Source: Nocardioides mesophilus
GTDB lineage: Bacteria > Actinomycetota > Actinomycetes > Propionibacteriales > Nocardioidaceae
Reading direction: 5' to 3'
Assembly (NCBI RefSeq): GCF_014395785.1
Contig: NZ_CP060713.1
Coordinates: 3,190,501-3,254,500, forward strand
DNA: 64,000 nucleotides
Shown piece after piece: positions 25,795-34,585 of the stretch (the first letter of the stretch is position 1; the number at the start of each line of letters is the position of its first letter). The notes beneath the pieces are model-generated. The model worked only from the letters and a program-made list of their open reading frames with translations. It did no database searches and was not told where the DNA came from. Both the position numbers and the translations under genes were made by a program.

Positions 25795-26793
25795 TCAGTC
25801 GTCCTCGGCGCGTTCACGGCTCTCGAGCAGCCGCCGGAAGGACTCCACCCGGACCGCCTCGGTGTGTCCGGCGGCGACCGCGTCGTCGAGGCCGCACTCG
25901 GGTTCGGTGAACCCGTGCGTGCAGCCGCGCGGGCACGAGCCGGTCAGCTCCTCGAGGTCCGGGAAGGCCCGGATCAGGTGCCGCGACTCCACGTGGGCGA
26001 GGCCGAAGGAGCGGATGCCGGGGGTGTCCACGATCCAGCCGGCCCGGTCGCCGTGGGGCGGCAGCGCGAGCATCAGCGCCGAGGTCGAGGTGTGCCGGCC
26101 GCGGCCGGTGACGGCGTTGACGTGCCCGATGGCCCGGTCGGTTCCGGGCACCAGGGCGTTGACCAACGTCGACTTGCCGACCCCGCTGCTGCCCACCAGG
26201 ACGCTCACCCGGCCGGCCAGCCGGCCCCGCAGCTCGTCGAGGTCGCCGCCACGGGTGGTCACGATGGCGTCCACGCCCAGCGGGCGGTAGGCCGCGAGCA
26301 GCTCGGCCGGATCGGCGAGGTCGGCCTTGGTCAGGCACAGCAGCGGATCGAGCCCGGCGTCGTACGCCGCCACGAGCGCCCGGTCTATGAGCCGGCGTCG
26401 CGGCTCGGGGTCCGCCAGCGCGGTGACCACCACGAGCTGGTCGGCGTTGGCCACGATCACCCGCTCGACCGGGTCGTCGTCGTCGGCGGTGCGGCGCAGC
26501 ACCGTGACCCGCTCGTCGACCGAGACGATGCGTGCCAGCGAGCCGTCGTCGCCGCTGACGTCGCCGACCAGGCGGACCCGGTCCCCGACCACGACGCCCT
26601 TGCGGCCCAGCGGGCGCGACTTCATCGCGGTCACGACGCGGTCCTCGACCAGGCAGGTGTAGCGGCCGCGGTCCACGGTGACCACGCTGCCGGGGACGGC
26701 GTCGTCGTACGAGGGACGGTCCTTGGTGCGGGGGCGGGTGTGGCGACGCGGCCGGTCGTACTTCTCGTGCTCCCAGTCCTCGTGACGCGCCAC
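25795..26793 (-). CDS. rsgA: Ribosome small subunit-dependent GTPase A
   Basis: 332 residues. An N-terminal OB fold (about 30-95; GRYTCLVEDRVVTAMKSRPL, VVGDRVRLVGD) precedes a circularly permuted GTPase domain: G4-like LCLTKADL comes before G1 GSSGVGKST, then the G3 DTPGIRSFG. A C-terminal zinc knuckle with CPRGCTHGFTEPEC (Cys-Cys-His-Cys) completes the family layout. RsgA checks late 30S subunit maturation. GTG at 26793 shares its G with the aroA stop (TAGTG), so translation is coupled to aroA. Confidence 0.95.
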   Translation of the reverse strand: MARHEDWEHEKYDRPRRHTRPRTKDRPSYDDAVPGSVVTVDRGRYTCLVEDRVVTAMKSRPLGRKGVVVGDRVRLVGDVSGDDGSLARIVSVDERVTVLRRTADDDDPVERVIVANADQLVVVTALADPEPRRRLIDRALVAAYDAGLDPLLCLTKADLADPAELLAAYRPLGVDAIVTTRGGDLDELRGRLAGRVSVLVGSSGVGKSTLVNALVPGTDRAIGHVNAVTGRGRHTSTSALMLALPPHGDRAGWIVDTPGIRSFGLAHVESRHLIRAFPDLEELTGSCPRGCTHGFTEPECGLDDAVAAGHTEAVRVESFRRLLESRERAEDD

Positions 26794-28073
26794 TAGAACA
26801 GCCCCGACCAGGCCTCGGCGAACCCGGGGAAGGTCTTCGCGGTCGTGGCGACGTTCTGCACCTCGACGCCCTGGACGCCGAGGCCCAGGATCACCGCTGC
26901 GTGCGCCATCCGGTGGTCGGCGTAGGTGTGGAAGACGCCGCCGGTCAGCACCGCCGGACGCACGTCGAGGCCGTCCGCGGTCTCCTCGACGTCGCTGCCC
27001 AGAGCGCTCAGCTCGGTGGCCAGCGCCGCGAGACGGTCGGTCTCGTGGCCGCGGATGTGGGCCACCCCGCGCAGGTGCGAGGGCGACTCCGCGAGCGCGC
27101 AGAGGGCGGCCACCGCGGGGGTCAGCTCGCCCACGTCGTGCAGGTCGTAGTCGATGCCCTGGATCTTCCCGGTCCCCGTGACGCTCAGCCCGGCCTCGGA
27201 GAGCGTCACCTCCGCCCCCATCAGCGCGAGGATCTCGCGGAGCCCGTCGCCGGCCTGGGTGGTGTGCTGCGGCCAGTCGCGCACGGTGACCGAGCCGCCG
27301 GTGACGAGGGCCGCAGCCAGGAACGGTGCTGCGTTGGACAGGTCCGGCTCGACCCTCACGTCCACGCCACGCACCGGGCCGGGCAGCACCTGCCACCGGT
27401 TCGGCTCGTCGGTCAGGACGGTGACCCCGCGCAGCCGCAGCTGCTCCACGGTCATCTCGATGTGGGGCAGGGACGGGACGGGCTTGCCGACGTGGCGCAC
27501 GTCGATGCCCTGCTCGTAGCGCGGTGCCGAGAGCAGCAGTGCGGAGACGAACTGGCTGGAGGCCGAGGCGTCGATGGTGACGACCCCGCCGCGCACGCCT
27601 CCCTCGCCCAGGACGGTGAACGGGAGGGCGTCGCGTCCCTCGTCCTCGACCCGCACGCCGATCTGCCGCAGCCCGTCGATGACCTCGTGCATCGGCCGGG
27701 TGCGGGCGTGCGGGTCACCGTCGAAGATCACCGGCCCGTCCCCGAGGGCCGCCAGCGGTGGCACGAACCGCATCACCGTGCCGGCGAGACCGCAGTCCAC
27801 CATCGCCGGCGCGTGCACCGGCCCCGGGACGACGCTCCAGTCGTCGGACGAGGTGTCCACCTCGGCGCCGAGGTCGCGCAGCGCGGTCGCCATCAGCTCG
27901 GTGTCGCGGGAGCGCAGCGCGCGTCGGACGACGCCGGGACCGTCGGCCAGTGCGGCGAGCACCAGCGCACGGTTCGTCAGGGACTTCGAGCCCGGCAACG
28001 ACACGGTGGCGGAGACCGGTCGGTCCGGGTGCGGTGCCGGCCAGAGGTCGGTCGCGGTTTCGTGGAGAGTCAT
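26793..28073 (-). CDS. aroA: 3-phosphoshikimate 1-carboxyvinyltransferase (EPSP synthase)
   Basis: 426 residues with the EPSP synthase signature near the N-terminus ([20 protein letters not shown]), the second signature ([15 protein letters not shown]), and [12 protein letters not shown] in the phosphate-binding loop. The terminal [17 protein letters not shown] is also diagnostic. The enzyme joins shikimate-3-phosphate and PEP, the sixth shikimate-pathway step. ATG at 28073 lies 8 nt after a TACCCT -10 box. It heads an aroA-rsgA pair, an arrangement shared with mycobacteria. Confidence 0.96.
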   Translation of the reverse strand: MTLHETATDLWPAPHPDRPVSATVSLPGSKSLTNRALVLAALADGPGVVRRALRSRDTELMATALRDLGAEVDTSSDDWSVVPGPVHAPAMVDCGLAGTVMRFVPPLAALGDGPVIFDGDPHARTRPMHEVIDGLRQIGVRVEDEGRDALPFTVLGEGGVRGGVVTIDASASSQFVSALLLSAPRYEQGIDVRHVGKPVPSLPHIEMTVEQLRLRGVTVLTDEPNRWQVLPGPVRGVDVRVEPDLSNAAPFLAAALVTGGSVTVRDWPQHTTQAGDGLREILALMGAEVTLSEAGLSVTGTGKIQGIDYDLHDVGELTPAVAALCALAESPSHLRGVAHIRGHETDRLAALATELSALGSDVEETADGLDVRPAVLTGGVFHTYADHRMAHAAVILGLGVQGVEVQNVATTAKTFPGFAEAWSGLF

Positions 28074-28081
28074 CGACGACG

Positions 28082-28087
28082 AGGGTA
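28082..28087 (-). promoter_or_regulatory. -10 box (TACCCT) of aroA
   Basis: TACCCT on the minus strand ends 8 nt before the aroA ATG; no Shine-Dalgarno sequence fits between, so the mRNA is probably leaderless. Confidence 0.55.
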
Positions 28088-28095
28088 GCCGTCCG

Positions 28096-28123
28096 CGGGC
28101 CGGTGCAGCGGCGCACCGGCCCG
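28096..28123 (-). terminator. Stem-loop terminator after the DoxX gene
   Basis: An 11-bp perfect stem (28096-28106 with 28113-28123) and a 6-nt loop follow the DoxX stop at 28138 on the minus strand and separate it from aroA. Confidence 0.8.
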
Positions 28124-28137
28124 GCCGGACGACACGG

Positions 28138-28656
28138 TCAGCCGATCGACTTCGCGGCCAGCTTGGCTTCCTTGCGCAGGTGCTTGGCCTCGCGGCGTAC
28201 GTCGGTCACCGCGTGCTTGGTGCGCCAGGCGACGCCCGGCCGGCCCTCGGTGTCGACGGCGGCCAGCATCAGGCCGCCCAGCATCGAGAGGTTCTTGAAG
28301 AAGTGCAGCCGCTGGTTCTGTCGCGTCGCGGCGTCCTCCTCCTCCCAGAACCGGTGACCGGCGGCGGTCGTGGGCAAGAGCGTGAGCGCCAGGACGGTCG
28401 AGGCGAGGCGTGGGGTGCGGCCGGTCGCCAGCGCCAGCGCGCTGACCACCTGGGCGGCGCCGTTGATCCGGACCAGCGTGACCTCGTCGCTCGGGACCGG
28501 CACCTGGGGGGCGAACCGGTTGAGCGCGCGGGTGACCCGGTCGGTCACGGGCTTGGAGCGGGCGGCGACGGCCTTGCTGTTGCGCAGCGCGCCGACACCC
28601 CCCACGACGAACATCGAGGCGAGCATGGGTCGGGCAACGAGTCGGATCGGCGTCAT
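28138..28656 (-). CDS. DoxX family membrane protein
   Basis: 172 residues. The start [21 protein letters not shown] and the later [39 protein letters not shown] and [14 protein letters not shown] are the four-helix pattern of DoxX proteins. A basic, charged tail ([16 protein letters not shown]) faces the cytoplasm. In mycobacteria a DoxX protein forms a membrane oxidoreductase complex with SodA and a thioredoxin-like partner; this gene is not next to the sod genes here. AGAGG lies just upstream of the ATG. Confidence 0.87.
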   Translation of the reverse strand: MTPIRLVARPMLASMFVVGGVGALRNSKAVAARSKPVTDRVTRALNRFAPQVPVPSDEVTLVRINGAAQVVSALALATGRTPRLASTVLALTLLPTTAAGHRFWEEEDAATRQNQRLHFFKNLSMLGGLMLAAVDTEGRPGVAWRTKHAVTDVRREAKHLRKEAKLAAKSIG

Positions 28657-28707
28657 GGCCTCTTTCTACCCGGTCCCCGGTGCTGTGACACCCCGGGGCC
28701 GGTCGGC

Positions 28708-31251
28708 TCACCCCTTGCGCTGGACGCTGACCGAGCCGGAGTTGTCGCTCGGGTCGAGGTCGACGGCCCCGACCGGGGTGGCGGCGAGGGACAGGGTGGC
28801 CGAGCCGGAGGCGTTCGGCCGGTCGACCAGCGCCACGTCGAGGTCGACGCTGCCACCTCCGGTCACCGTGCAGGTGATCAGACCGGCCGTGACGGTGCAG
28901 CCGGTCGAGGTCGGGGTCACCTCGAGGTCCGCGGCGTCGAAGCTCGCCGTCAGCCGCACCTCGACGCCGGCCGGGGCGTCCACGGTCGCGGTGACGCTGC
29001 CCTTGCCGGACTTGCCGTCCAGGTCGTCGCTCATCGAGAGCCGCACCGCCACCTCGGGCGTCGGCGTGAGCAGGACGTCGTCGGTGTTGTCGGCGCTCGG
29101 GTCGAGGTAGCCCGCCGGAGAGGAGACCGTGGCCGAGAACGAGGTGGGCAGGTCGGAGGCGGAGACCACGCGCAGGTCCAGGACCAGGTCACCACTCACC
29201 TGCTCACAGGTGAGCACCGTGCCCGAGTCCGAGAGGGTGCAGCCGGCGACCGGGGCGGCCAGCGCCGCCGCCTCCGAGAGCGTCACCGTGAGGGGACCGC
29301 CGTCGGCCGGCCACCCGGAGACGGCCGTCCGGACGACGTAGGAGTCGGTGCCGTCCGCGGAGACCTGGTGCCGGTCGGTCAGCTCGCCGAGCGTCAGCGC
29401 GACGTCCGCGGTGGGCGTGGGCGGCGGCGTGACCGGGGCGACGTAGCCCAGGACGAGCGAGTCGTCCCCTAGATCGGGATCCTGGTAGCCCGCGGGTGCG
29501 ACGAGGGTCAGGGTGATCGTGGTGTCCGGCTGGCCCGGGGGGATGACCAGCGGCAGGTCGACGTCGAAGCTGGCACCCGTGGCGGTGGTGGTCGCCCGCG
29601 TGAAGGGTGCCGTGACCAGCGGGTTGGCGGTCTGGCACAGCACCTTGGTGGGATCGCCGGTCAGCGGCGAGCAGGTGCCGCCGCCGCCGAAGAGGATTCC
29701 GTCGGGGTCGGCGCTGAGGGAGACCGTGACGGTGGGCGGCAGCTCCGGGCTGCCCTGCAGCGTGAACCGCACGTGGCCGTCGGAGAGCGACGCCCCGGCC
29801 GCCGAGAGGTTCGTGGTCACCGGGACCGGCTCGGTCGGTGTCTGCGACGGGCTGGGCTCCACGCTGGGGAGCGCCGACTCGCTCGGGGAGGGGTCCTGGC
29901 TGGGGAGCGCCGACTCGCTCGGGGAGGGGTCCTGGCTGGGGAGCGCCGACTCGCTCGGGGAGGGGTCCTGGCTGGGCAGCGCCGACTCGCCGGCGGAGGG
30001 TGCGGCGGACCCAGACGGTGCGGCGCCCGGGTCCGCGGTGGCAGCGGTCTCCCCGGCCGGCTCGCCCAACGGCGCAAGGACCGGGACATCGCTCGGCGCG
30101 GCGTCCGGGGTGGCGGTGGGGGTGCTGCTCCCGGAGGGCAGCGGGAAGACCGCGGGAACGGCTGCAGGCGAGCTCACCGGCTCCCCGACGAGCGTTCCTG
30201 GGTCGCCGGCGGAGGTGCTGGCCACGGCGTCCGGCACCGGGTCCCCGGTCGTCCCGGTGCGGGGCAGCGTCGACGTCGCGCTGATCGGCTCGTCCGCGGC
30301 GCTCACCCGCTCGGAGCTGCCGCTCTGCACGATCACGATCCCGGCGGCGGCTGCCGCGGCGACGGTGGCGGCCACCGCACCGGCGGTGGCGACGCCGGCG
30401 TTGGCGGCGAGGGCGTCCCGCACCCGACCGACGACGGCCATGACACCGGCGGACCCGGCCGCGGAGCCGGCGGAGGCCAGGTAGCCGGTGGCGGCGGTGC
30501 CGAGCAGCAGGGGAGCGATCAGGGCGCGGAGGTTGGAGTTCACCTCGGTCAGCTCGAGGTACATCGCCGTGCACCGGCGGCAGCCGTCGAGGTGGGTCTG
30601 GACCTTGGCACCGTCGCGCTTGGCGAGCCCCTTGCGGATGTAGGCGCCGAGGTGCTCGTTGGTCCAGCGGCACTCGGTCTCGGAGATGTCGTGCAGGTGC
30701 ATCGTCAAGAACGCCTGCCGCAGGCCCTCGCGGGCCCGGTAGGCCAGCGCGGAGACCGAGTTCGCGCTCATCCCGAGCAGCGCGGCGATCTCGGCCGGCT
30801 TCTGCCCCTCGACCTCGAGGTGCCACAGCACCATCTGCCACCGCTCCGGCAGGCTCGCGAACGCCTTGGCCGCCGCGCCGCTCTCGAAGGCGGCGACGGC
30901 GGTGTCCTGGAACGGCACCCCCGGGTCGAAGGCGGTCATGTCGTCGGAGGTCTGCAGCCGCGAGGACGCCCGCACCTTGTCCACGTGGAGCCGGCGTACG
31001 GCGGTGAGCAGGTAGGCGCGGAAGGCCACGTCGGGGCCGCCGCCGCCCTGGAGGACCGAGAGCACCTTGGCGAACGCCTCGGACACCAGGTCGTCGGCGT
31101 CGGGGCCCCGGACGAGCTGCCGGGCGAGCCGGTTCGCGGCCTCGACGTGCCGGGCGAAGAGGTCGCCGTAGGCAGCGACGTCCCCGCCGCGTACGCGCGA
31201 GATCAGCTCGGCGTCGCTGGGCGTGTCGATCTCGCTCAGGATGTCGGTCAT
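28708..31251 (-). CDS. ECF sigma factor fused to zinc-finger, transmembrane and repeat ectodomain
   Basis: 847 residues from ATG 31251 (an in-frame ATG at 31290 is possible). Sigma region 2 lies at about 28-95 and region 4 at about 130-182 (LPERWQMVLWHLEVEGQKPAEIAALLGMSANSVSALAYRARE, split here by region). A zinc-finger anti-sigma-like motif follows, with Cys 194, His 220, Cys 224, Cys 227 (HLDGCRRC). Hydrophobic segments come at about 243-262 and 286-308. Next is a Ser/Pro-rich stalk with a 12-residue repeat, then three beta-rich repeats resembling CARDB/DUF11 domains to the C-terminus. One protein thus joins sigma factor, anti-sigma zinc finger and extracellular sensor. ECF factors with such extensions are known in actinobacteria. 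Regulated cleavage or a conformational switch would be needed to free the sigma part. Confidence 0.88.
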   Translation of the reverse strand: MTDILSEIDTPSDAELISRVRGGDVAAYGDLFARHVEAANRLARQLVRGPDADDLVSEAFAKVLSVLQGGGGPDVAFRAYLLTAVRRLHVDKVRASSRLQTSDDMTAFDPGVPFQDTAVAAFESGAAAKAFASLPERWQMVLWHLEVEGQKPAEIAALLGMSANSVSALAYRAREGLRQAFLTMHLHDISETECRWTNEHLGAYIRKGLAKRDGAKVQTHLDGCRRCTAMYLELTEVNSNLRALIAPLLLGTAATGYLASAGSAAGSAGVMAVVGRVRDALAANAGVATAGAVAATVAAAAAAGIVIVQSGSSERVSAADEPISATSTLPRTGTTGDPVPDAVASTSAGDPGTLVGEPVSSPAAVPAVFPLPSGSSTPTATPDAAPSDVPVLAPLGEPAGETAATADPGAAPSGSAAPSAGESALPSQDPSPSESALPSQDPSPSESALPSQDPSPSESALPSVEPSPSQTPTEPVPVTTNLSAAGASLSDGHVRFTLQGSPELPPTVTVSLSADPDGILFGGGGTCSPLTGDPTKVLCQTANPLVTAPFTRATTTATGASFDVDLPLVIPPGQPDTTITLTLVAPAGYQDPDLGDDSLVLGYVAPVTPPPTPTADVALTLGELTDRHQVSADGTDSYVVRTAVSGWPADGGPLTVTLSEAAALAAPVAGCTLSDSGTVLTCEQVSGDLVLDLRVVSASDLPTSFSATVSSPAGYLDPSADNTDDVLLTPTPEVAVRLSMSDDLDGKSGKGSVTATVDAPAGVEVRLTASFDAADLEVTPTSTGCTVTAGLITCTVTGGGSVDLDVALVDRPNASGSATLSLAATPVGAVDLDPSDNSGSVSVQRKG
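29864..29991 (-). repeat. 36-bp tandem repeat inside the ECF sigma gene
   Basis: Three identical 36-bp units (29864-29899, 29900-29935, 29936-29971) and a diverged partial fourth encode repeats of SESALPSQDPSP in the extracellular stalk. The units are in frame, so copy-number change would alter stalk length without breaking the protein. Confidence 0.9.
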
Positions 31252-31542
31252 AGGCCTTACGGGGAGGAGACGGGCGACAGCGCGACTCATGACGCCCGAA
31301 CCGGACGTGACCTGGCCGTTCTGTCCTGATCACCACGTTAGGGCTCTCTGCGGGGTCTCGCTGGAAGTCTGGGAAATTCTCGGGGACGGCCGATTGGGGG
31401 ACTTTCAGAGTCTTTGAGTAGGTCGAGGGTAAAAAGTCGCTTGAACGGCGTCATGAGCCTCCGGCACCGCCGTTCCCTTTCCGTAAGGCCGCGGGACGCG
31501 CGTCGACAGGGCGTGCGCCGACCGGGACGGAGGTGGCCAGCG

Positions 31543-32295
31543 GTGCCGCTCTTCGCCTCGTTCGCGCGACGTCGTGCCGACGTGCTGCCGGCCGTGGAGG
31601 GTCCCGAGCTGCCCGAGGTGACGCGGCAGGCGCTGCCGCTCCGCTTCGAGGTGGTGGCGGAGTCCCTGGCAGCGGACAGGGACGTCCTGGCGGCCTGCAC
31701 CGTGGTCGGTCGTGACGTGGCCCGCGACGGTGCCTCCCTGGGAGAGGCACTGTCCGGGCTGCGCACGACCTACCGGCTGGTGCGCGGCACCGTTCCCGGC
31801 TTCGAGCCGACGGAGGCGCTGGCGGTCGCCTGGAGCGAGGCGACGCTGGAGTACCTCCACGACCTGTCCTGCGAGGACCCGCTGACCGGCCTGACCAGCC
31901 TGGCGCACGTGCGCACCCGGCTGGCCGAGCTGTACCGGGACGCCGAGCTCACCGACGTGTCGGTGCGGCTCAGCCACGCGCTCGTGGTCGTCGAGGTGCT
32001 GCCGCGCCGGCAGGACGCGTTCGCCGACCACCACTTCACCCGGGCGCTCCGGATGGTGCAGGTCGCCGAGGCGACCCGTGCGGTCTACTCCGGCGGACAG
32101 ACCATCGGCCGGCTCGGCCAGAACCGGGCGGTCGCGGTGGTGGCGCGCAGTGCCGACCTGGGCCAGTCCGTGGCGCTGCTGCGCGAGTTCCTGGCCGACC
32201 TCGACCTCGGCCCGAGCGACGTTCGCGTGTGGATCGAGGGCCTGCCGGTCTCGCCGGACTCGGCGACCCGGCTGCTGGACGAGCTCGCGCGCTGA
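31543..32295 (+). CDS. Degenerate GGDEF-like protein
   Basis: 250 residues from GTG 31543, with GGACGGAGG about 7-8 nt upstream. After a helical N-terminal half (about 1-110) comes EDPLTGLTSLAHVRTRLAEL, the characteristic start of a GGDEF domain, followed by a compact alpha/beta region (HALVVVEVLPRR, TIGRLGQNRAVAVVARS, VRVWIEGLPVSPD). The GGDEF active-site motif itself is absent, so diguanylate cyclase activity is not expected. It might bind nucleotide or act as a scaffold. It is divergent from the membrane ECF sigma gene and could work with it. A GAGT-N15-GGGTAA promoter-like element lies at 31408-31432. Confidence 0.65.
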   Translation: MPLFASFARRRADVLPAVEGPELPEVTRQALPLRFEVVAESLAADRDVLAACTVVGRDVARDGASLGEALSGLRTTYRLVRGTVPGFEPTEALAVAWSEATLEYLHDLSCEDPLTGLTSLAHVRTRLAELYRDAELTDVSVRLSHALVVVEVLPRRQDAFADHHFTRALRMVQVAEATRAVYSGGQTIGRLGQNRAVAVVARSADLGQSVALLREFLADLDLGPSDVRVWIEGLPVSPDSATRLLDELAR

Positions 32296-32348
32296 CCCGG
32301 CGCGACGCCGTACGACGTCGTCCTCCCCGGTCCGGCCCCGCGAGTCGA

Positions 32349-32354
32349 TAACCT
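32349..32354 (+). promoter_or_regulatory. -10 box (TAACCT) of the SRAP gene
   Basis: TAACCT ends 7 nt before the ATG at 32362, predicting a leaderless mRNA. Confidence 0.6.
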
Positions 32355-32361
32355 GAGCGGC

Positions 32362-33138
32362 ATGTGCGGCCGCTACGCGTCCAGCCGACGCCCCGAGGAC
32401 CTCGTCGAGGAGTTCGAGATCGACAAGGTCGAGGTGAAGGAAGCTCTCGCCCCGGACTACAACGTCGCGCCGACCAAGCCGGTCTACGCCGTGGTGCAGC
32501 GGCCGCCGGCGAAGGGTGACCAGGAGCCCGAGGGCCCGGTGCCTGCCGAGCGGCAGCTGCGGGTGCTGACCTGGGGCCTGGTGCCGTTCTGGGCGAAGGA
32601 TCCGGCGATCGGCAACAAGATGATCAACGCGCGCATGGAGACGGTGCACGAGAAGCCCGCCTACCGCCGCGCGTTCGCCTCGCGCCGCTGCCTGCTCCCG
32701 GCCGACGGCTACTACGAGTGGTACGCCACGGAGCAGAAGACCAAGTCCGGCAAGCCGCTGAAGCAGCCGTTCTTCATCCACCCGGCCGACGGCGGCGTGA
32801 TGGCCATGGCCGGGCTCTACGAGATCTGGCGGGATCCCACTCGTGCGGAGGACGACCCGGAACGGTTCCGGTGGACGTGCACCGTGATCACGACCCGGGC
32901 CGAGGACGTGGTGGGCCACATCCACGACCGGATGCCGATGCTGGTGGAGCCCGAGAGGTACGCCGACTGGCTGGACCCGACCGTCTCCGACCCTGAGCAG
33001 CTGAAGAGCCTGCTGGTGCCGGCGGCCCCGGGCCGGCTCGAGGCCTACCCGGTCTCCACCGAGGTCAACAGCGTGCGCAACAACGGTCCCGAGCTCCTCG
33101 AGGCGCTCGCCACGGAGCCGCCCGGGCCGGCCTCATGA
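32362..33138 (+). CDS. SOS response-associated peptidase family protein (SRAP, YedK/HMCES-like)
   Basis: 258 residues. Cys 2 immediately after the start Met (MCGRYASS) is the residue that SRAP proteins use to cross-link covalently to abasic sites in single-stranded DNA. The other conserved residues are visible in YNVAPTKPVY, WGLVPFWAKD, NARMETV, FASRRCLLPADGYYEW and the His of HDRMPM. No Shine-Dalgarno sequence is present, and the -10 box ends 7 nt before ATG. The following hydrolase gene overlaps its stop by 4 nt. A homologous SRAP gene also sits between aroA and sigH in Mycobacterium tuberculosis. Confidence 0.95.
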   Translation: MCGRYASSRRPEDLVEEFEIDKVEVKEALAPDYNVAPTKPVYAVVQRPPAKGDQEPEGPVPAERQLRVLTWGLVPFWAKDPAIGNKMINARMETVHEKPAYRRAFASRRCLLPADGYYEWYATEQKTKSGKPLKQPFFIHPADGGVMAMAGLYEIWRDPTRAEDDPERFRWTCTVITTRAEDVVGHIHDRMPMLVEPERYADWLDPTVSDPEQLKSLLVPAAPGRLEAYPVSTEVNSVRNNGPELLEALATEPPGPAS

Positions 33139-33782
33139 CCGCGGTCTCCGTCGTCCCCACGCCCCACGGCGACGCGCGGCTGCTGCGGGACCGGGCCCGC
33201 AGCCCGATCGCCACGCTGCTGCTCGGCCACGGGGCCGGCGGCGGCACCGAGTCCCGGGACCTGGTCGCGCTCGCGGAGGCGCTGCCCGCGCAGGGCATCA
33301 GCGTGGTCCGGCTGGAGCAGCCCTGGCGGGTGGCCGGTCGCAAGCTCGCCCCGCGCCCGGAGGTGCTGGACCAGTGCCTGGTGGCGGCCGCCCGGCAGCT
33401 GCGCGCCCGCACCCCGCTGGTGAGCGGCGGTCGCAGCGCCGGCGCCCGCTCCGCGGCCCGGACCGCCCCGGAGATCGGCGCCGCGGCGTACCTCGCGCTG
33501 GCCTTCCCGCTGCACCCGCCCGGGCGGCCCGAACGCTCCCGCGTCGACGAGCTCGAGGCGGTGCGGCTGCCGACCCTGGTGATCCAGGGGGAGCGGGACC
33601 CGTTCGGGCGACCCGAGGAGTTCCCGGCCGACGTCGACCTCACGGTCGTTCCCGGTGCCGACCACGGCTTCGCCGTCGCCAAGCGCGGACCGGTGGGCCA
33701 GGAGGAGGCGCTGGCGATCATCGTGGAGGCCACGCTGGAGTGGATCGTCCGTGAGGTCTCCGGGAATCGAATCACCCCCTGA
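33135..33782 (+). CDS. Alpha/beta-hydrolase family protein (dienelactone-hydrolase-like)
   Basis: 215 residues. The core shows [10 protein letters not shown] (oxyanion region), the nucleophile elbow [21 protein letters not shown] with the acidic residue, and the terminal His in PGADHGFAV, forming a complete Ser-Asp-His triad. The motif spacing matches the YqiA/KANL3-like small hydrolases. ATG overlaps the SRAP stop as ATGA. Its last 20 or so nt contain the -35 element of the sigR promoter, so the two genes overlap functionally. Substrate unknown. Confidence 0.85.
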   Translation: MTAVSVVPTPHGDARLLRDRARSPIATLLLGHGAGGGTESRDLVALAEALPAQGISVVRLEQPWRVAGRKLAPRPEVLDQCLVAAARQLRARTPLVSGGRSAGARSAARTAPEIGAAAYLALAFPLHPPGRPERSRVDELEAVRLPTLVIQGERDPFGRPEEFPADVDLTVVPGADHGFAVAKRGPVGQEEALAIIVEATLEWIVREVSGNRITP

Positions 33783-33788
33783 GGCGTT
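33762..33788 (+). promoter_or_regulatory. SigR-dependent promoter (GGGAAT-N18-GTT) upstream of sigR
   Basis: GGGAAT (33762-33767), exactly 18 nt, GTT (33786-33788). This is the known SigR/SigH promoter consensus without mismatch, and it predicts positive autoregulation. Transcription would begin near 33795, ahead of the alternative start at 33863. Confidence 0.85.
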
Positions 33789-33929
33789 CTGCCCACCAGT
33801 CGATCGCGACGCCACAAAGGCGCTGCGACAGATGTGACCAACGCTTTGGAAGGAGCCGTCTGGTGGGAACGATGACCTGCGACCGCGGCGAGGACCGTCG
33901 CGCGGCGACGTCGTATCCAGCCCTGCCGG

Positions 33930-33935
33930 TAGGCT
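33930..33935 (+). promoter_or_regulatory. Housekeeping -10 box (TAGGCT) inside the sigR leader
   Basis: TAGGCT ends 8 nt before the ATG at 33944, predicting a leaderless basal transcript that encodes the short SigR form. Confidence 0.6.
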
Positions 33936-33943
33936 GGGAGGCG

Positions 33944-34585
33944 ATGACAGACCAGACCGCGCCGGACCCGGCCACCGAGACCGAGGCGGAGCGCTCCGCC
34001 CGCTTCGAGAACGACGCCCTGCCGTACCTCGACCAGCTGTACTCCGCCGCGATGCGGATGACCCGCAACCCGCAGGACGCCGAGGACCTCGTTCAGGAGA
34101 CGTTCGCGAAGGCGTACTCCGCGTTCCACCAGTTCCGCCCCGGCACCAACCTCAAGGCGTGGCTGTACCGCATCCTGACCAACACGTTCATCAACAGCTA
34201 CCGCAAGAAGCAGCGGCAGCCGCAGCAGTCGATGAGCGAGGACGTCGAGGACTGGCAGCTCGCCCGCGCCGAGTCGCACACCTCCTCGGGCCTGAAGTCC
34301 GCGGAGACCGAGGCGCTCGAGCGGTTGCCCGACAGCGACGTCAAGGACGCGCTCCAGCAGCTGCCGGAGGACTTCCGGCTCGCGGTGTACCTCGCCGACG
34401 TCGAGGGGTTCCCCTACAAGGAGATCGCCGAGATCATGGACACCCCGATCGGCACGGTGATGTCGCGGCTGCACCGCGGGCGTCGCCAGCTGCGGGAGCT
34501 GCTCGCCGACTACGCGACCGGTCGAGGCATGAGTGCCGCCGGGACCGCGGGCACCGCCGCCGGCGGGAAGGGAGCCACCTCATGA
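33944..34585 (+). CDS. sigR: ECF sigma factor SigR/SigH, thiol-oxidative stress
   Basis: 213 residues from ATG 33944. Region 2 is at about 28-95 ([40 protein letters not shown]) and region 4 at about 145-195 ([39 protein letters not shown]). An in-frame GTG at 33863 with a good GGAAGGAG would add 27 residues (240 total). That longer form would be made only from the SigR-dependent promoter at 33762, whereas a TAGGCT -10 box just before 33944 gives the short form. Streptomyces coelicolor makes a long, unstable SigR isoform in this way. The rsrA start overlaps the sigR stop as ATGA. SigR drives thioredoxin, proteasome and mycothiol genes during disulfide stress. Confidence 0.95.
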   Translation: MTDQTAPDPATETEAERSARFENDALPYLDQLYSAAMRMTRNPQDAEDLVQETFAKAYSAFHQFRPGTNLKAWLYRILTNTFINSYRKKQRQPQQSMSEDVEDWQLARAESHTSSGLKSAETEALERLPDSDVKDALQQLPEDFRLAVYLADVEGFPYKEIAEIMDTPIGTVMSRLHRGRRQLRELLADYATGRGMSAAGTAGTAAGGKGATS

